DNA of 64,000 bases, from positions 110,992,162 through 111,056,161 of the forward strand of contig JAZBQD010000030.1 of assembly GCA_036583965.1 (NCBI GenBank), read 5' to 3'. This document shows, in pieces, positions 21,951 through 34,795 of the stretch. The notes under the pieces were generated by a model. The model had not been told where the DNA came from, made no database searches, and was given only the letters and a program-made list of their open reading frames with translations. The stretch's first letter is position 1. Every line of letters starts with the position of its first letter. The position numbers and the translations under genes are program-made. Source of the stretch: Prunella strophiata (lineage: Eukaryota > Chordata > Aves > Passeriformes > Prunellidae).

Positions 21951-24206
21951 GTTTGCTTTTTTTTGTTTGTTTTTGTTCTTTGCTCTTTTTTTTTTTAATT
22001 AAAGCACAACACATTAAGATGGATCTGACATATTAAATAAAGCACGTGGCTAACTGAACTATTGGTGTCTGGGCACTCTGGCTGTGATTAAAACTTTGTG
22101 AATTGTACAGCGTGCCTGGCTGTCCTTGTCCCCTGATAATTCTGGCTGTGTTCTGCTTGCACAGGCAGAGAAAACCTCAAGGTGGCTGGAGTAGCACCAA
22201 GGCTGATGTGAGCCTGTGTCATGTCCCAGTGAGTGAACTTGGGAGGCATCCCAGGGTCCCAGCTGTGCAGGCACAACCCAAATCCATTCAGACACTGAAG
22301 CCAGTTACATCCCTGGGTCATGATTCAGCTTTCTTTAGCAATTCTGGCAGCACACACGGCTGCATGTTGGTGCAGAGTGCCAGTGCAGACATGACATTCC
22401 CATATTCCTACCCTGGTGTATTGCATAACAGCTTGCTGATAAATATTGAAATTCTCTTTTAAAGAGCTTGCTTACCTATAGGAAATTATTCTGAAAGAAG
22501 CTGTGATGTGAATGCAAATGTTGGAGATATTCTGAAATCTGCGTGGACACATTTACATGGCAGACAACTAAATAAACTTGGATGCTCCCATTCCAAGAGC
22601 CTGCTAAATTCACTGACACACTTTTGCAGATTAAGTTATTCCAGACAGGTTTTCCACACGAAGCTATTTATGTTAGGGAGAAAAGCAAAACAAAATTCCT
22701 GGTCTGAGAAAAACTATGAGGAAAAATACCTGTGCAGGGAGTGATTCCAGAATATTGCAATGCATTATTTCTTTTTTTTTTTTTTTTCGAGACTGTTTTT
22801 CTCTGGACATCTGTAAAGCAGTGGGCTGATTACAAAACAATGCAAGGTTTCAAGTACCTATAAAAGCCAGCTTTTGTCCAAATTCAAATTCAAATTCTCT
22901 GTTCTTTTATAGAGGCTCTCCCTGCAGCAGTTGCTGATTCACACACACAAAGCAGAGTTTGTGCAGGGTAAATCCTTCCAGCCCTGCCTGCCCATCTGCC
23001 AGAGGTTGTCCCAAATCCAGAGGCAGAGCAATCCCAGATCTCAGCCTGCAGCTGAGCCAGCCCTGGGCATGGCTGTGCCTCCAGGAAATAAATCCCACTG
23101 TGGAATGGGGAGGCAGAGGATGGATGCTCCTCCTGCTGCCCCTGTGAGAATGGTAAAACCTCAAACACCAAAACCAGATTTGACAGTGCTTGTCCCTCAG
23201 AAGGCCTCCAGACAACTTCCACCTTTTAAAAACCCTCCGAAAGTGCCAAGGGCAAAACAACAATAATTTTTGTGAAGGTCTAGAGGGTGAAACATGATCT
23301 TACCATTTATTTTTTGGAAGTAACCTGAAATGCTGTAAATAGATCATTATTTCACTGCCCTCTTTATTGGATCTGCATTTCATTTTGATTTCCTTCTTTC
23401 TCTGCATATTTTATTCCCAAGTGTATTATAATATGCTAATTTTAAACTGACATTTTCTTTTTTTTGTTTTTTTTTTTGGTTTTTTTTTGGTCATGTAGAA
23501 GACAAAATCCTGGTGAAGCTGTGATAAAGAAAATACATTTTTCTCCCTATTATCTTTTCTAGTTAATTGTATTACCTACAGCCTTTTTGGGATGGTGAGC
23601 ACAGGTGCCTCCCCACTGAAAGCACACATCCAATTTTGTCACCATAATTCCACTGTCACCTCTGTGACAGCAGGTAAGAAAATCTGAGGCTCGTGGCGTG
23701 GTGATGTGACAAATCAAGTTGCAGATATAAGCACTGGAAATTATTTTAACTTCTCCTGAGAAGATGAGAGGCCTAGGCTTTGGATGCTGGAAATGGGGTA
23801 AAATGCATCAATATTTAATTGCTTTTGAGTTCACATTGTGTGTGGCTAGAAGGAAAGAACTGGAATTTCTAAACCAAAGAGGATGTTTGGTAATGGACAA
23901 GAATTTTCTCTATGTGAACACAAAGAAAGGGTGATAGCTGTGGAAAAATAACCTGGATTTGGGCATGGTGTGGATGTGTGGGAAGAAAGAAGGAATGGAA
24001 AAAGAAATTAAGAGCACATCAAAGAGAAGTATGCTCTATCCCCTTTCCACAGGTGGAAAAACTGAGGCAGAGGAGCAATTTACACATATTGCACTTTCAC
24101 TTGTCCTTGTCAGAGCCAAAAATTTCTACCTCCCAGTCCTAAACATTAACCACAAAGCTACTCCTCTGTACCATTATATCTGTTATTTGTTTTACCTTGT
24201 TTTCAG
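21951..24206. other. intergenic; one weak exon-like open frame
   Basis: Unique sequence with T-runs at 21981-21998 and 22771-22787. At 22913-23266 a 118-codon frame follows an acceptor-like CTGTTCTTTTATAG and ends in TAA; it is treated as a low-confidence observation only. Confidence 0.45.
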
Positions 24207-24345
24207 ATTTCAGAGTGCCTCTGATCTACATAAACATGTTGAAACACACAGTGATTCAGGTGCCTACAGCTGTGGTGTTGGAGGATGTGGTTTTATTTCA
24301 TGGACTTCACCAACTTTGATTCAGCACTGCAAGAGACTGCATGTG
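24207..24345 (+). CDS. orphan exon encoding one and a half C2H2 zinc fingers
   Basis: A 139-bp segment flanked by an acceptor (TTGTTTTCAG, 24197-24206) and a strong donor (GTGAGT, 24346-24351). Read with the first base completing a codon, it gives the second half of one finger (FQSASDLHKHVETH, with the H-X3-H pair). A linker follows, then a complete finger YSCGVGGCGFISWTSPTLIQ followed by HCKRLH, which fits C-X4-C-X12-H-X4-H exactly. The exon keeps phase 0 at its 3' end. The finger split by an intron and the intact splice sites argue against a retrocopy. I found no partner exons nearby with matching phase, and I do not recognise the parent gene. It could be a live exon of an unannotated gene or a relic. 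Confidence 0.4.
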
Positions 24346-24351
24346 GTGAGT

Positions 24352-27300
24352 GCAATAAACAGCAGGAGAAAATACATTTCTCTAAATGAGACTGAAGTTT
24401 CAAATTTATGTGCATTTGGTTTCGTGTGAATTAATGAAATATTTTATGTGTTTGCATCAAATCCAGCATTTATTTGCACACATTTCCAGGACTCTTGCAA
24501 GTGTTATGCAAGTACCTGATTCCTCCTTTTGAGTGCTTGCTGTAGCTACATGCAGTTGCATTCTCAGAGTCTTGAACTCTGGCCAACCTCCTCCCACCTC
24601 CTTTTTTTTTTTTTTCCCTTTTTTATTTTTAAGGGAAAAAACCCCACATGCCAATTCCAATCTCAACAGCAAAGTATTTCAGGGATTAAAATCCAACATC
24701 ACCTTTCTGGATTGGTACTCCATACTTGGAACTAATATGTTACCTGAAAATAGGGAAACTTTTAATCATGTGAGTGTGGTCACACATTAAAATTCAGTTT
24801 GGGCTGCTGTAATTTATGCATGCTTGCTGCCTGTTTCTTCAGCTTCCTGAGCTGTGATCTCTCCTGTGCTGTGAAAGGAATTTATTTCACTGGGATCTGT
24901 TCCCACCCTGCTCCTGGAGATCTGCAGTAGCAATGGTCCAGTGCAGAGAATTTCCACATTCACTGGGGTTCCTTAATCAGACAAGTTCAAACAACCCCTA
25001 AACTGGAAATATTTTAGGAAGCTACTTCAAAACTTCCTCAGCTATTCAGTGTGGTTTCCCCCTTTTCAACAGGGGATTATTTTTTGTCATATATATGTGC
25101 AAGCCTTCCATGACTCTAACAGTTTTCCTTTCCAAGAGTAATTCTGAAATATAAATTCCCTATCTGTAGTTATTCACTGACCCAACATTTTCAAAAAGCT
25201 CATAAACTCAGCAGCCATTCTCATTTCAGGTATGTTACCAGCTGATTCTTGCTCAGACCATAAAGTATTTTTTTCTAAAACATTCTGATTTAGAGATCCA
25301 GATAGTTAATTTAAAGTTTTCTAAAGTTTGGTTCCATTTTAGACATTTTGAGTGTGAAACAATTTACTAGTTTTCATTAGGTTTTCCATCATGGTAGTAA
25401 AACTTAAGATGGTTAAACCAAGGAAATAAGAAGGATATTTTGCTTTTATAGCTTTTACAACTGTGAAAATCTTGTCACTGATGTTAGAAGAAATTTTTTA
25501 GCCCTGCAAGTTGTATCCATGGAAGAGAGTACAGAAATATATGAGCATCTTCTGTAGTATAAACAAGCTGTTCCCTCCATTTTGGGACAAGAAAATCCAA
25601 CAAATAAAATATTGTTATGAATATGTATCTCCTATTTTCTTTTACATGCTGCATATTTGACAAAAACCACTCACTGGAGCCCTCTTGCAGGTGTTCCATC
25701 ACAGAGAGTGTCTTTTGTTTGAGTGCCACATAGTAAACAACAACCTAATTCATCTTTTAATTGCTGACATTATCAGTTTTGGCAATCTAATTCGATGTTA
25801 TTCTTATTTTCTGCTGCAAATGCTATGTTTGTAGTTTGTGTTTTCATTATTTTCAATTTTTTTTCCCCCTTAGACATAAAGATGACAATGAAAGTCACTG
25901 GAGTTTGGATGCAGCCAGGGTTTGGGGCAGGATGGTGACAAATAAAGTCTTGACCAAGTCAAGACAGTTTTGGCAAAGATGGAATGGAACTGGGTTTGGT
26001 AATTCAGATAGATTTCTAGCAAAACTGTCTTTTATTGGATTTTTACTATAAAAAAGATGAGTTTTCTACTCTTTGGAAGAGTTTTGGTTTCTTAAACGAA
26101 GCAAGTTTTAAAGTTTTTACTTTTATCCTTGTCAAATATCCTTGTCAATATCCTTTTATTAGTCAAATCTCATATATAACACTGTTTTCTCAGCTTTCTT
26201 GTTAAATTATTCTGATGTGCTTACAGAATTCATGCAAGTTCAACACAATGCCATGCACATACAAGAAGTTCATTTATAGCCTTTTTGAGAAGAACTTTTA
26301 AGTTCTGTATATTGATATAGGATACATATGTGTACATTAATTTATTAAAAACATACAGACAGTGGGGGAAATGTTGAGCCAGTGCATGAGACAAGGAGTT
26401 TGAGTTGGTAGTAAAACATCCCATTTTTTATTAGCCCAATATGTTATTTATTAGAAATTAGCTAACAGCTTGTGAGATGTGTAAAAGAACTATAAAAATT
26501 TTGTCAGGTTTCTTAGCTTTATTTAGTGACTTCAAAAATATTTCAGGAGTTATTAGAGAGAGTTATTATTAGAGTTACTATTATTTCTTGTTACAATGGA
26601 AATATTGCAAAGGAATTTATAAGCCTTGTCACAAATACAGTCACAATAAAAGGGGCAGGTGTAAAAATCTCCTCCCATGCTCAAAAGCTCCTGCTTTGCA
26701 GGCAGCTGAGATCTCTTTTTAATCTCATTAACTATGCTGGGCTGTAAAATGATGTTTCAAGAGCACTTGAGCCATCTGTGCAGAGGGGGAAGGCCAGACA
26801 CATGTGGGTGTCAGCCTGATTTTAATCTGCATGAATCAGGGAGGCAGCATTTTTAATCTTTACAGCTCAGGTAGAACTGACTCACGTTTCCCTGGGCAGT
26901 GGATCGGTACCTCTATAGCCTCTGGGATTTCCCCTGCTAAATATCAAAGGCCTGCCACAAACAACAGAGGTGTTAACCCTTCCCAGAGAAAAAAAAAAAA
27001 ATCCTTTATAATGGAAAGTATTAGTCAGCCAGAGCACACAGGAGCCTTTTCCAGGTTTTTACAACAGCTCACCTGCAGTCTCTAATCCAATATCCCACGT
27101 TTTTCTCCCCATGCCTGATGGGGAGCTTGCTGCCTTCAGTGCAGGTACCAAGGTTAATTTACACCCAGGGTTTCACATAGCAAATTAAAACATGGAGTTA
27201 TTTGATTTGTACTTGTGCTGTGGGAGCTGAATATGAGCAAGAACACGATCTGCAAGTCCAAAATTCCCACCTCTTCCTGTGAGGCTATTAAACATATTTT

Positions 27301-27671
27301 GTAAGGCAAAATCAACTGTGGGGTCAGAACAAATGGGGTGATAACTTATTAATAGAGAGCTCTTTTAAAATTAGTTTTTTAAAATAATTGCTCTTGGTTA
27401 TGGTGCTTAATGACACTTGAGTTTTATTCAATTATTGCTTATGTACCAGGCTTATTTCATTATTATTTACAGAGTGTGCATTCACACAAGGGGTTTGCAA
27501 AGATAAAAGTTGCATCTTTATATTTTTTTTGGTCAGTAATCTATTTTAGAATTTACGTTACAAATTGCATTACCTTACGAATTTTTTCTATTTGTTTGTA
27601 TGTAGATGTTTTGCTAACATCTGTGTTTTCAGTAGACAAGCAGCAGTTAGCAATGAGGAATTTCAGGGTTT
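24352..27671. other. intergenic, AT-rich, no gene recognised
   Basis: Unique sequence with a T-run at 24601-24618. No exon with matching phase that would continue the zinc-finger segment was found here; the best acceptor-like site (before 25876) reads into an immediate stop in the required phase. Confidence 0.5.
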
Positions 27672-28090
27672 TTTCAGCGTTTTTTCAAATTTTATGTTAA
27701 TATTTTTCATAATCTCATGTTAAAATTTTAATAATCTTTTGTTGAGATTTTAATAATCTTCTGTTACGGTTATTTCAGTGTTTTTTCAAATTTTATGTTA
27801 ATATTTAAAAAATAATCTTACATTAAAATTTTGATAATATTTTGTTGAGATTTCAATAAACTTTTGTTACGGTTATTTCAGCTGTTTTTTCAAATTTTAT
27901 GCTAATATTTTAAATAATATTATGTTAAAATTTTAATAATCTTTTGTTGAGGTTTTAATAATCTTTTGTTAAGGTTATTTCAGCGGTTTTTTTTAAATTT
28001 TATGCTAATAATATTTTAAATAATCTTATGTTAAAATTTTAATAATATTTTGTTAAGATTTTAATAATACTTTGTTAATAATATTATTTC
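27672..28090. repeat. AT-rich tandem repeat, ~102-bp unit, four copies
   Basis: Units start near 27680, 27781, 27885 and 27987 with TTTTTTCAAATTTTATG. Each carries several ATAATCTTTTGTTGAG-like sub-repeats and ends in GGTTATTTCAG. From about 28090 to 28190 the sequence degenerates into ATATTAATATTA-type simple DNA. Confidence 0.9.
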
Positions 28091-28191
28091 ATAAATAAAT
28101 TAAGAGTATTATTAATATTAAATATTATTATTTGATATTAATATTATATTAATATTAAATATTATTATTTAATAATCTTTTGTTAAGATTA

Positions 28192-28807
28192 TTAGCACCC
28201 TAAGATGCTTAGGTGAATGAACAAAATAAAATACCCATCTGAAAGCATTTTGGTGAAAAGACATGCCTTTTTTTCCCCCCTGATTTTGACAGCAAATTTT
28301 AAACTTTTAGTACCGAAACGAATGTGAGTGAACCCATCTGGGTTTGAAAAGCAGAATTTTGGCTGTGAGAATTTTGGAAATGACCCTGAAGTTGATTTCA
28401 GAGCGTGCTGTCCCATAGAGAAGCGCAGCGGGTGCCTGCGGACGGAACGCTCTGAAGCAAATCTCTTTTTCCGACACCCCCTCCATCCAGGAGAAGGCGG
28501 CTCGGCCAGCAACAAGGCATCATTTGCCAGGATTTGTGGGATCCAGCCTGAAAAACAGCTCCTTGTGCGGGGATGAGGTGGCCGTGAGTCAGCGGGGCCG
28601 GTTCTGGAGGAGCCGGAGCATCAGATAAGGCAGGAGCCTTAAAGCAGCGCGGTGTCTGCCTGGCTCTGGCACGGCATCCCGCTGCAGATCCCGCCTGGAT
28701 TGCAGCCCTGGGCTCGGTGCGGGCAGGAGGTGATGCCAAAGAGCCCTTCTGGCCGTGCCCGAGGAGGTGGTGCCCTGCAGCGCAGCCGGCAGAGGGAAAA
28801 AGATGTG
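28192..28807. other. GC-rich island between two repeat arrays
   Basis: Between an AT-rich satellite and a long minisatellite lies a stretch with many CpGs (28400-28800). It contains a perfect AP-1 site TGAGTCA (28585-28591) and an AGATAAGG GATA-type site (28623-28630). There is no credible coding frame. It could be a distal regulatory element, for example for RIPK4; this is inference. Confidence 0.4.
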
Positions 28808-29616
28808 TACGCGAGAAATGGAGCTGAAAAAATGTACCCAAAAAATGTACCCAGAAAATGTACCTGAGAAATGTACCCGAATAATGTACATTAAAATAAA
28901 AAAAAAAAAAAAAAAATATACCCAGAGAAATGTAAAAATGTACCCAAAAAAATACCTGCAATATGTATCAAAAAAATATACCGGAAAAAATGCATCTGAA
29001 AAATGTACCCAGAAAATGTACCTGAAAAATGTACCCAGAAAATGTACCCAAAAATGTACCCAAAAATGTACCTGAGAAATGTACCCGAATAATGTACATT
29101 AAAAAAACAAAACAAAACAAAAAAATACCCAGAGAAATGTAAAAATGTACCCAAAAAAATACCTGCAATATGTATCTGAAAAATATACCCGAAAAAATGC
29201 ACCTGAAAAATGTACCCAGAAAATGTACCCAGAAAATGTACCCAAAAATGTACCTGAGAAATGTACCCAAATAATGTACATTAAAATAAAAATAAAAAAA
29301 AAAATACCCAGAAAAATGTACCCAAAAAAATACCTGCAATATGTATCCGAAAAATATACCGGAAAAAATGCACCTGAAAAATGTACCCAGAAAATGTACC
29401 CAAAAATGTACCTGAGAAATGTACCCGAATAATGTACATTAAAAAAACAAAACAAAACAAAACAAAAAAATACCCAGAGAAATGTAAAAATGTACCCAAA
29501 AAAATACCTGCAATATGTATCCGAAAAATATACCCGAAAAAATGCACCTGAAAAATGTACCTGAAAGATGTACCTGGAAAATGTACCTGAGAAATGTACC
29601 CAAATAATGTACATTA

Positions 29617-29648
<32 letters not shown>

Positions 29649-31090
29649 AATACCCAGAAAATGTACCCAAAAATGTACCCAAAAAAATACCTGCAATATG
29701 TATCCGAAAAATATACCCGAAAAAATGCACCTGAAAAATGTACCCAGAAAATGTACCCAGAAAATGTACCCAAAAATGTACCTGAGAAATGTACCCAAAT
29801 AATGTACATTAAAATAAAAAAAAAAAATATACCCAGAAAAATGTACCCAAAAATGTACCTGAAAAATGTACCCAGAAAATGTACCCAAAAATGTACCTGA
29901 AAAATGTACCCAGAAAATGTACCCAGAAAATGTACCCAGAAAATGTAACCCAAAAATGTACCTGAGAATGTACCCAAAAAAATGTACCTGAAAAATGTAC
30001 CCAAAAAAATATACCCAAAAATGTACCCAAAAAAATACCTGCAATATGTATCCGAAAAATATACCGGAAAAAATGTACCTGAAAAATGTACCCAAAAATG
30101 TACCTGAAAAATGTACCTAAGAAAATGTACCCGAAAAAATGTACTGAAAAAATGTACCTGAAAAATGTACCCACATAATGTACCTGAAAAATGTACCCGA
30201 AAATGTACCCAGAAATGTACCTGAAAAAAATGTACCTGAAAAAAAATGTACCTGAAAAATGTACCCAAAAAAATGTACCTGAGAAATGTACCCGGAAAAT
30301 GTACCCAAAAATGTACCCAAAAAATGTACCCAAAAAATGTACCTGGAAAATGTACCCAAAAATGTACCTGAAAAATGTACCTGAAAAATGTACCCAAAAA
30401 TGTACCTGAAAAATGTACCTGAAATATGTACCTGAAAAATGTACCTGAAAAATGTACCTGGAAAATGTACCCAAAAGATGTACCCAAAAAAATGTACCCG
30501 AAAAATGTACCCGAAAAATGTATCTAAAAAATGTACTCGAAAAAATGTACCTGAAAAATGTAGCTGAAAAATGTACCCAAAAGATGTACCTGAAAAATGT
30601 ACCTGTAAAATGTACCCGAGAAATGTACCTGAAAAATGTACCTGAAAGATGTACCTGAAAGATGTACCTGGAAAATGTACCCAAAAGATGTACCCGAATA
30701 ATGTACCCAAGAAATCTCCCTGAAAAAATGTACCCAAAAAATGTACCTGAGAAATGTACCCAAAAAATGTACCTGGAAAAATGTACCCAAGAAATCTCCC
30801 CAAAACAATGTACCTGAAAAATGTACCCAAAAAACGTACCTGAAAATGTACCTGAAAAAATGTATCTGAAAAATGTACCTGAACAATGTACCCGAAAAAA
30901 TATGTACCTGAGAAATGTACCCAAAAACTGTACCTGAAAAATGTACCTGAAAGATGTACCCAAAAAAATGTACCTGAGAAATGTACCCAAAAAATGTACC
31001 TGAAAAATGTACCCAAAAAAATGTACCTGAAAAATGTAGCTGAAAAAAATGTACCCTGAAAAAATGTACCCAAAAGATGTACCCAAAAAT
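28808..31090. repeat. 2.3-kb minisatellite with AATGTACC core and higher-order repeats
   Basis: Roughly 160 short units of 12-17 bp of the form CCTGAAAAATGTA or CCCAGAAAATGTA; the A-run length varies. The left part (to ~29.83 kb) has a higher-order pattern marked by AATGTACATT at 28883, 29091, 29273, 29431, 29606 and 29801 (spacing 158-208 bp). Each marker is followed by an A-rich block and a CCTGCAATATGTATC phrase. The right part lacks this order. Each core holds the palindrome GTAC. Open frames of 318-462 codons on the minus strand are caused by the stop-free repeat. Confidence 0.97.
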
Positions 31091-34000
31091 GAGCATGGCT
31101 GCCAAGAAGCAGAGCAAGACCAAGCTGGAGGAAATCATACAGAAAGCATTTTCTGTTCTCAGAGGTTTAAGAATTAAAATTTAAAACTAGGCATTCTTCT
31201 CCTGAATACCACACAAACAACCACCTTAGTCACTTGCTGCTAATGCAAACATGATTAATATTTCTTTTTTTCCATAATTAGTATTTTTTCACATTGTACA
31301 GGCTCTCCATCATTAACAGAACTGATAACAAGGTGCATGTAAAATTTGGGTTGTTCAATACTTCTCAATTAGGTTCCTGAATGTAGGGCTTTTATATTAT
31401 CCTGGCAAAGGAAGAATGTTAGCAAAGATAGTTCAGTAGTTTCTAAGAAAGCAGTACAGACAAACCACAGTATTTGTCTCTGGGAAAAAAGAATCTCAAA
31501 GCTGGTTCACTAAGCAGTGCTATTATTTTGCACAGGCTTTAAAGTTTGGTGTCTGGGAGAGGAGTGGTTGCCCCTGATATGGTTTTTAGCATATAATTCC
31601 ATGAAATAAGACCTGTTAAAGCAATGTGCAAAGCCTGCCTGAAGCCCCAAACCAGTAATTTTCTTACTAGATCACATCAAATACAGAGTTTGTTCTGTTA
31701 TTGTCTACAGCAAGGAGCTTATGTGATCTCCAGCAAATGATGATGTGCCTCAATTCTCTGCCTCTAAAGAGGAGTTCTCATCTTTACAAGGAAGCCACAA
31801 GGTTTTTATTAACCTGTGCTCTCATTTGTTCAGATATTACGAGCACTAAAACCACTCTGCTGAAGGCCCAAGTGTGGTCCTCAACCTGCCTTTTAATTCC
31901 TGGCTTAGCTGTTGTGCATTCAAACCAATTTATAAAGGAACTGACTCCTGGGGTACTGAGCAGGCAGAGCTGCCATCACCTTCAGCTCTGAACTCCCAAA
32001 AACTCACACATGTGCCCAGAGCAGTCCAGCTCCAGCGTGTCATTGACTTCAGCAGGATTATCTACACCTTGCTTTTTAGAAAATGTCCCTCAGTAAAAGC
32101 TGAACTTCAGAATTCCCTGTCTTCCCACTGCTCATTTCCATCTCCATGGTTTGTGAGGGTGCTTTGAGACCAGCAAGGAGCTCCAGCATCTTCTCCAACC
32201 CAGCCGTGCCCCTTTCATCACCTCCTTGTGGAGGCAGCTTCCTCCCAGCCCACTCTCCTGCCTTGCTGCTTGACATTAAGGAGCACCTGGTAAGCCAGGC
32301 CAGCTCTCTGATCTGGCTGAAAACTACCCAAGGGAGTTTTTCTAAAGTGAGATCACTGAGCTGATTCAGTTACTGCTCAACCACGTGAGCGCAAACGCAG
32401 CCTTGGACGGGAGCACAAGAAGGGGATGGCAGCCTCCTTCAGAGCTCTGGGTTGGCTCAACCCAGCTGCACTATTGCACCATCTGTGTAGGAAAAAACCA
32501 ACATAGCTAAATATTTGCAGAGTGGACAAATGGATGGATTTTTGTTTAATAGTTTTGCAAATTGGTGCTGGTTTATATCGACTTTAAAGCTATCACCTAG
32601 TTGCCAGCTGCTGTCTGTCCACAGAATGTAAAAGCAAAATATTTTAGCTCTAGCATGCAGGACAAAGGTGCCCTGTAACCCACTGAACCACCAGGTTGGT
32701 TGAGTTCACTCATGCCAAGCAACTCTTTAGAAGCATTCCATTCTTAAAAGACCAAGCTGAAGCACTGGATTGAATCCTCTTCTCTGAAAGGACTGGGAAA
32801 TACTGCAAAACAATGAAAAGAGTTTCTCTGTGGTGCTCCTGCTAGCACAGACACACAGGAGAGAAGGAATTACATCAGACTGCACCACAAAAAGATAAAT
32901 TAGGTTGATTGCATGAGATTTGCTCTCAATAAACCTGGTACTGACTGTTGTTTGTCAGCCTGGCCAACTGTTAGGACATTTTAGATTTTAATTAATTAGG
33001 TAATCTATTTATTTATTCATTTTTATTCCGTGACCTGACTGCTCTGGAATTCCCTTGCTGGCTTCTTTTTCTGCCTCTGGAAGACAAGCTCTTCTGGTGT
33101 CCCTTTCCAGCCTTCCTACACTTCATCAAGAAATAGCTCAGAGCCTGGGAAGCCAGTCCTCTAAGCACCTTAAATCTGAATTTTATTTAGGCCTAGCCCT
33201 TTTGAAAGTATTTAAGTGATTTAAATTCTCTCAGATGAGCTCTTTCTGTGTTCTGTCATGAGCTCTGTCTGACTCCTTTTTTGCTTGGTGTTTGTTGAAT
33301 TAGTTCTCAAATCACAGTGGAGGCAGAAGGTGAAGAATTCACTTTTTGGTTAAACTTAAATGACAGCTAAGTGCAAGCTGGGCTTTGTCTTGCTTACCTT
33401 TCACCATCTTCCCAGTGAAACAGGGGTTTGAATGACACTGTGTCATTCAATAAAAAATATCTGCTGTGAACAACGTTGTGCACTCTTGTAGAAATGTCCA
33501 GGGCCCTGGTCCTCCAAATCCCTTCAGTTGAAGCAGAGCTCCTTGAGAGCATGGCACACTCTCCAGGCTGATCCACTGAGAGCTGAATCCCAAATAAAAG
33601 CAAGGAACAGGTCAGGATGATATCCAGGAGAAGACAGAGGTGTATTGTTGGGTCATAGAGGTGACCCATGGGCTTGTCTCTACACTCAGCTATTTCTTAT
33701 TCCTGATTTATTTATACAAAGATGTTCTCATTCAGAGTAAGCCATTGTTTATTTTAATCCAGAGTAAATTAAGCAGGAAGAAATACATATGGAATAAAGC
33801 CTTGAGAACAGGCTTCATGTCCTGTGTCTTTTGAAAGTAATTAAATGTCTCTGTAGACTCTCTTTTAAATGGAGCTTTGCAAAGAACTGCTATTATCCTG
33901 GCTTTAAAACACATTGTCCTCTATCTATTGCCCAACCTGCCAGATTAAATGACACACACTGCCTGCCTAGAACAATCCCCTCGAGTCTGATACTCAGTGT

Positions 34001-34235
34001 AGCAAACAAAGACCAGCTTTATTAACCTTCAGACCTGGGATAGGTGTGCAGGTTGTGCTGCAGGTGGGAACAGCCTCTTCACCAATCCTGTTACACACCA
34101 AAGGGTGCAGGCTCCTTCCAGCTGCAGCATCTCAGCAGCAGGGTGAGACCCTGCACCCATTGCTCTGAGTCACACGAGCCCAGGTGTGCCCAGGTGTGCC
34201 CAGGTGTGCCCAGGTGGCCAATGGCACCTGGCCTG
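31091..34235. other. intergenic, no gene recognised; short 10-bp repeat at 34180
   Basis: Unique sequence. At 34180-34216 a GTGCCCAGGT decamer is repeated about three and a half times. Nothing else can be supported. Confidence 0.5.
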
Positions 34236-34795
34236 TGTCAGCAGCAGTGTGGCCAGCAGGACCAGGGCAGGGATTGTCCCTCTGTGCTGGGCACTGCTGA
34301 GGCCACACCTCGAGTCCTGTGCTCAGTTTTGGGCCCCTAAATTCAGGGAAGATATTGAGGTGTGTCCAGGGAAGTGCAAAGGAGATGGTGAAGGATTTAA
34401 AGTCAGTCCAGTGAAGCGTGGCTGAGGGAGCTGAGGGTGTTTAGTCTGGAGAAAAGGAAGATCAGGGGGGACCTTCTCACTCTCTACAACTCCCTGACAG
34501 GAGGGGGCAGCCAGGGAAAGTCGGGCTCTGCTCCTAGAGAACAAGGGACAGGATGAGAGGCCACAGCCTCAAACTGCTCCAGGGGAGCTTTAGGTTGGAA
34601 TCAGGAAGAATTTCTTCACTGAAAAAGTAGTCAAGCATTGGGAGAACTACCCAGTAAGGTGCTGGAGTTCCCATCCCTGGAAGTGTTCAAGAAACTGGAT
34701 ATGGCACTTAGTGCTATGGTTGGCAAAGTGGAGATTGGCCAGAGGTTGGACTTCATGATCTCTGGATCATCTCTTTGTTTTTTTCCAAACAAAAC
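34236..34795 (+). mobile_element. CR1 LINE 3'-end fragment, ~560 bp
   Basis: The longest CR1 copy here, in sense orientation. It includes CTGTGCTCAGTTTTGGGCCC, CTGAGGGTGTTTAGTCTGGA, GGACAGGATGAGAGGCCACA, CAGGAAGAATTTCTTCACTG and GGAGTTCCCATCCCTGGAAG in the right order, ending near TTGGACTTCATGATCTCTGG. It ends about 540 bp upstream of the RIPK4 start codon. Confidence 0.92.

Noticed and set aside
25876..26051. Possible next exon for the zinc-finger segment (acceptor before ACATAAAGATG)
   Set aside because: The zinc-finger exon ends in phase 0, and this site would read ACA TAA, an immediate stop.
28891..31138. Minus-strand frames of 318-462 codons rich in GTFFRYIFQVHF
   Set aside because: Stop-free reading of the GTAC minisatellite; three overlapping frames look alike.
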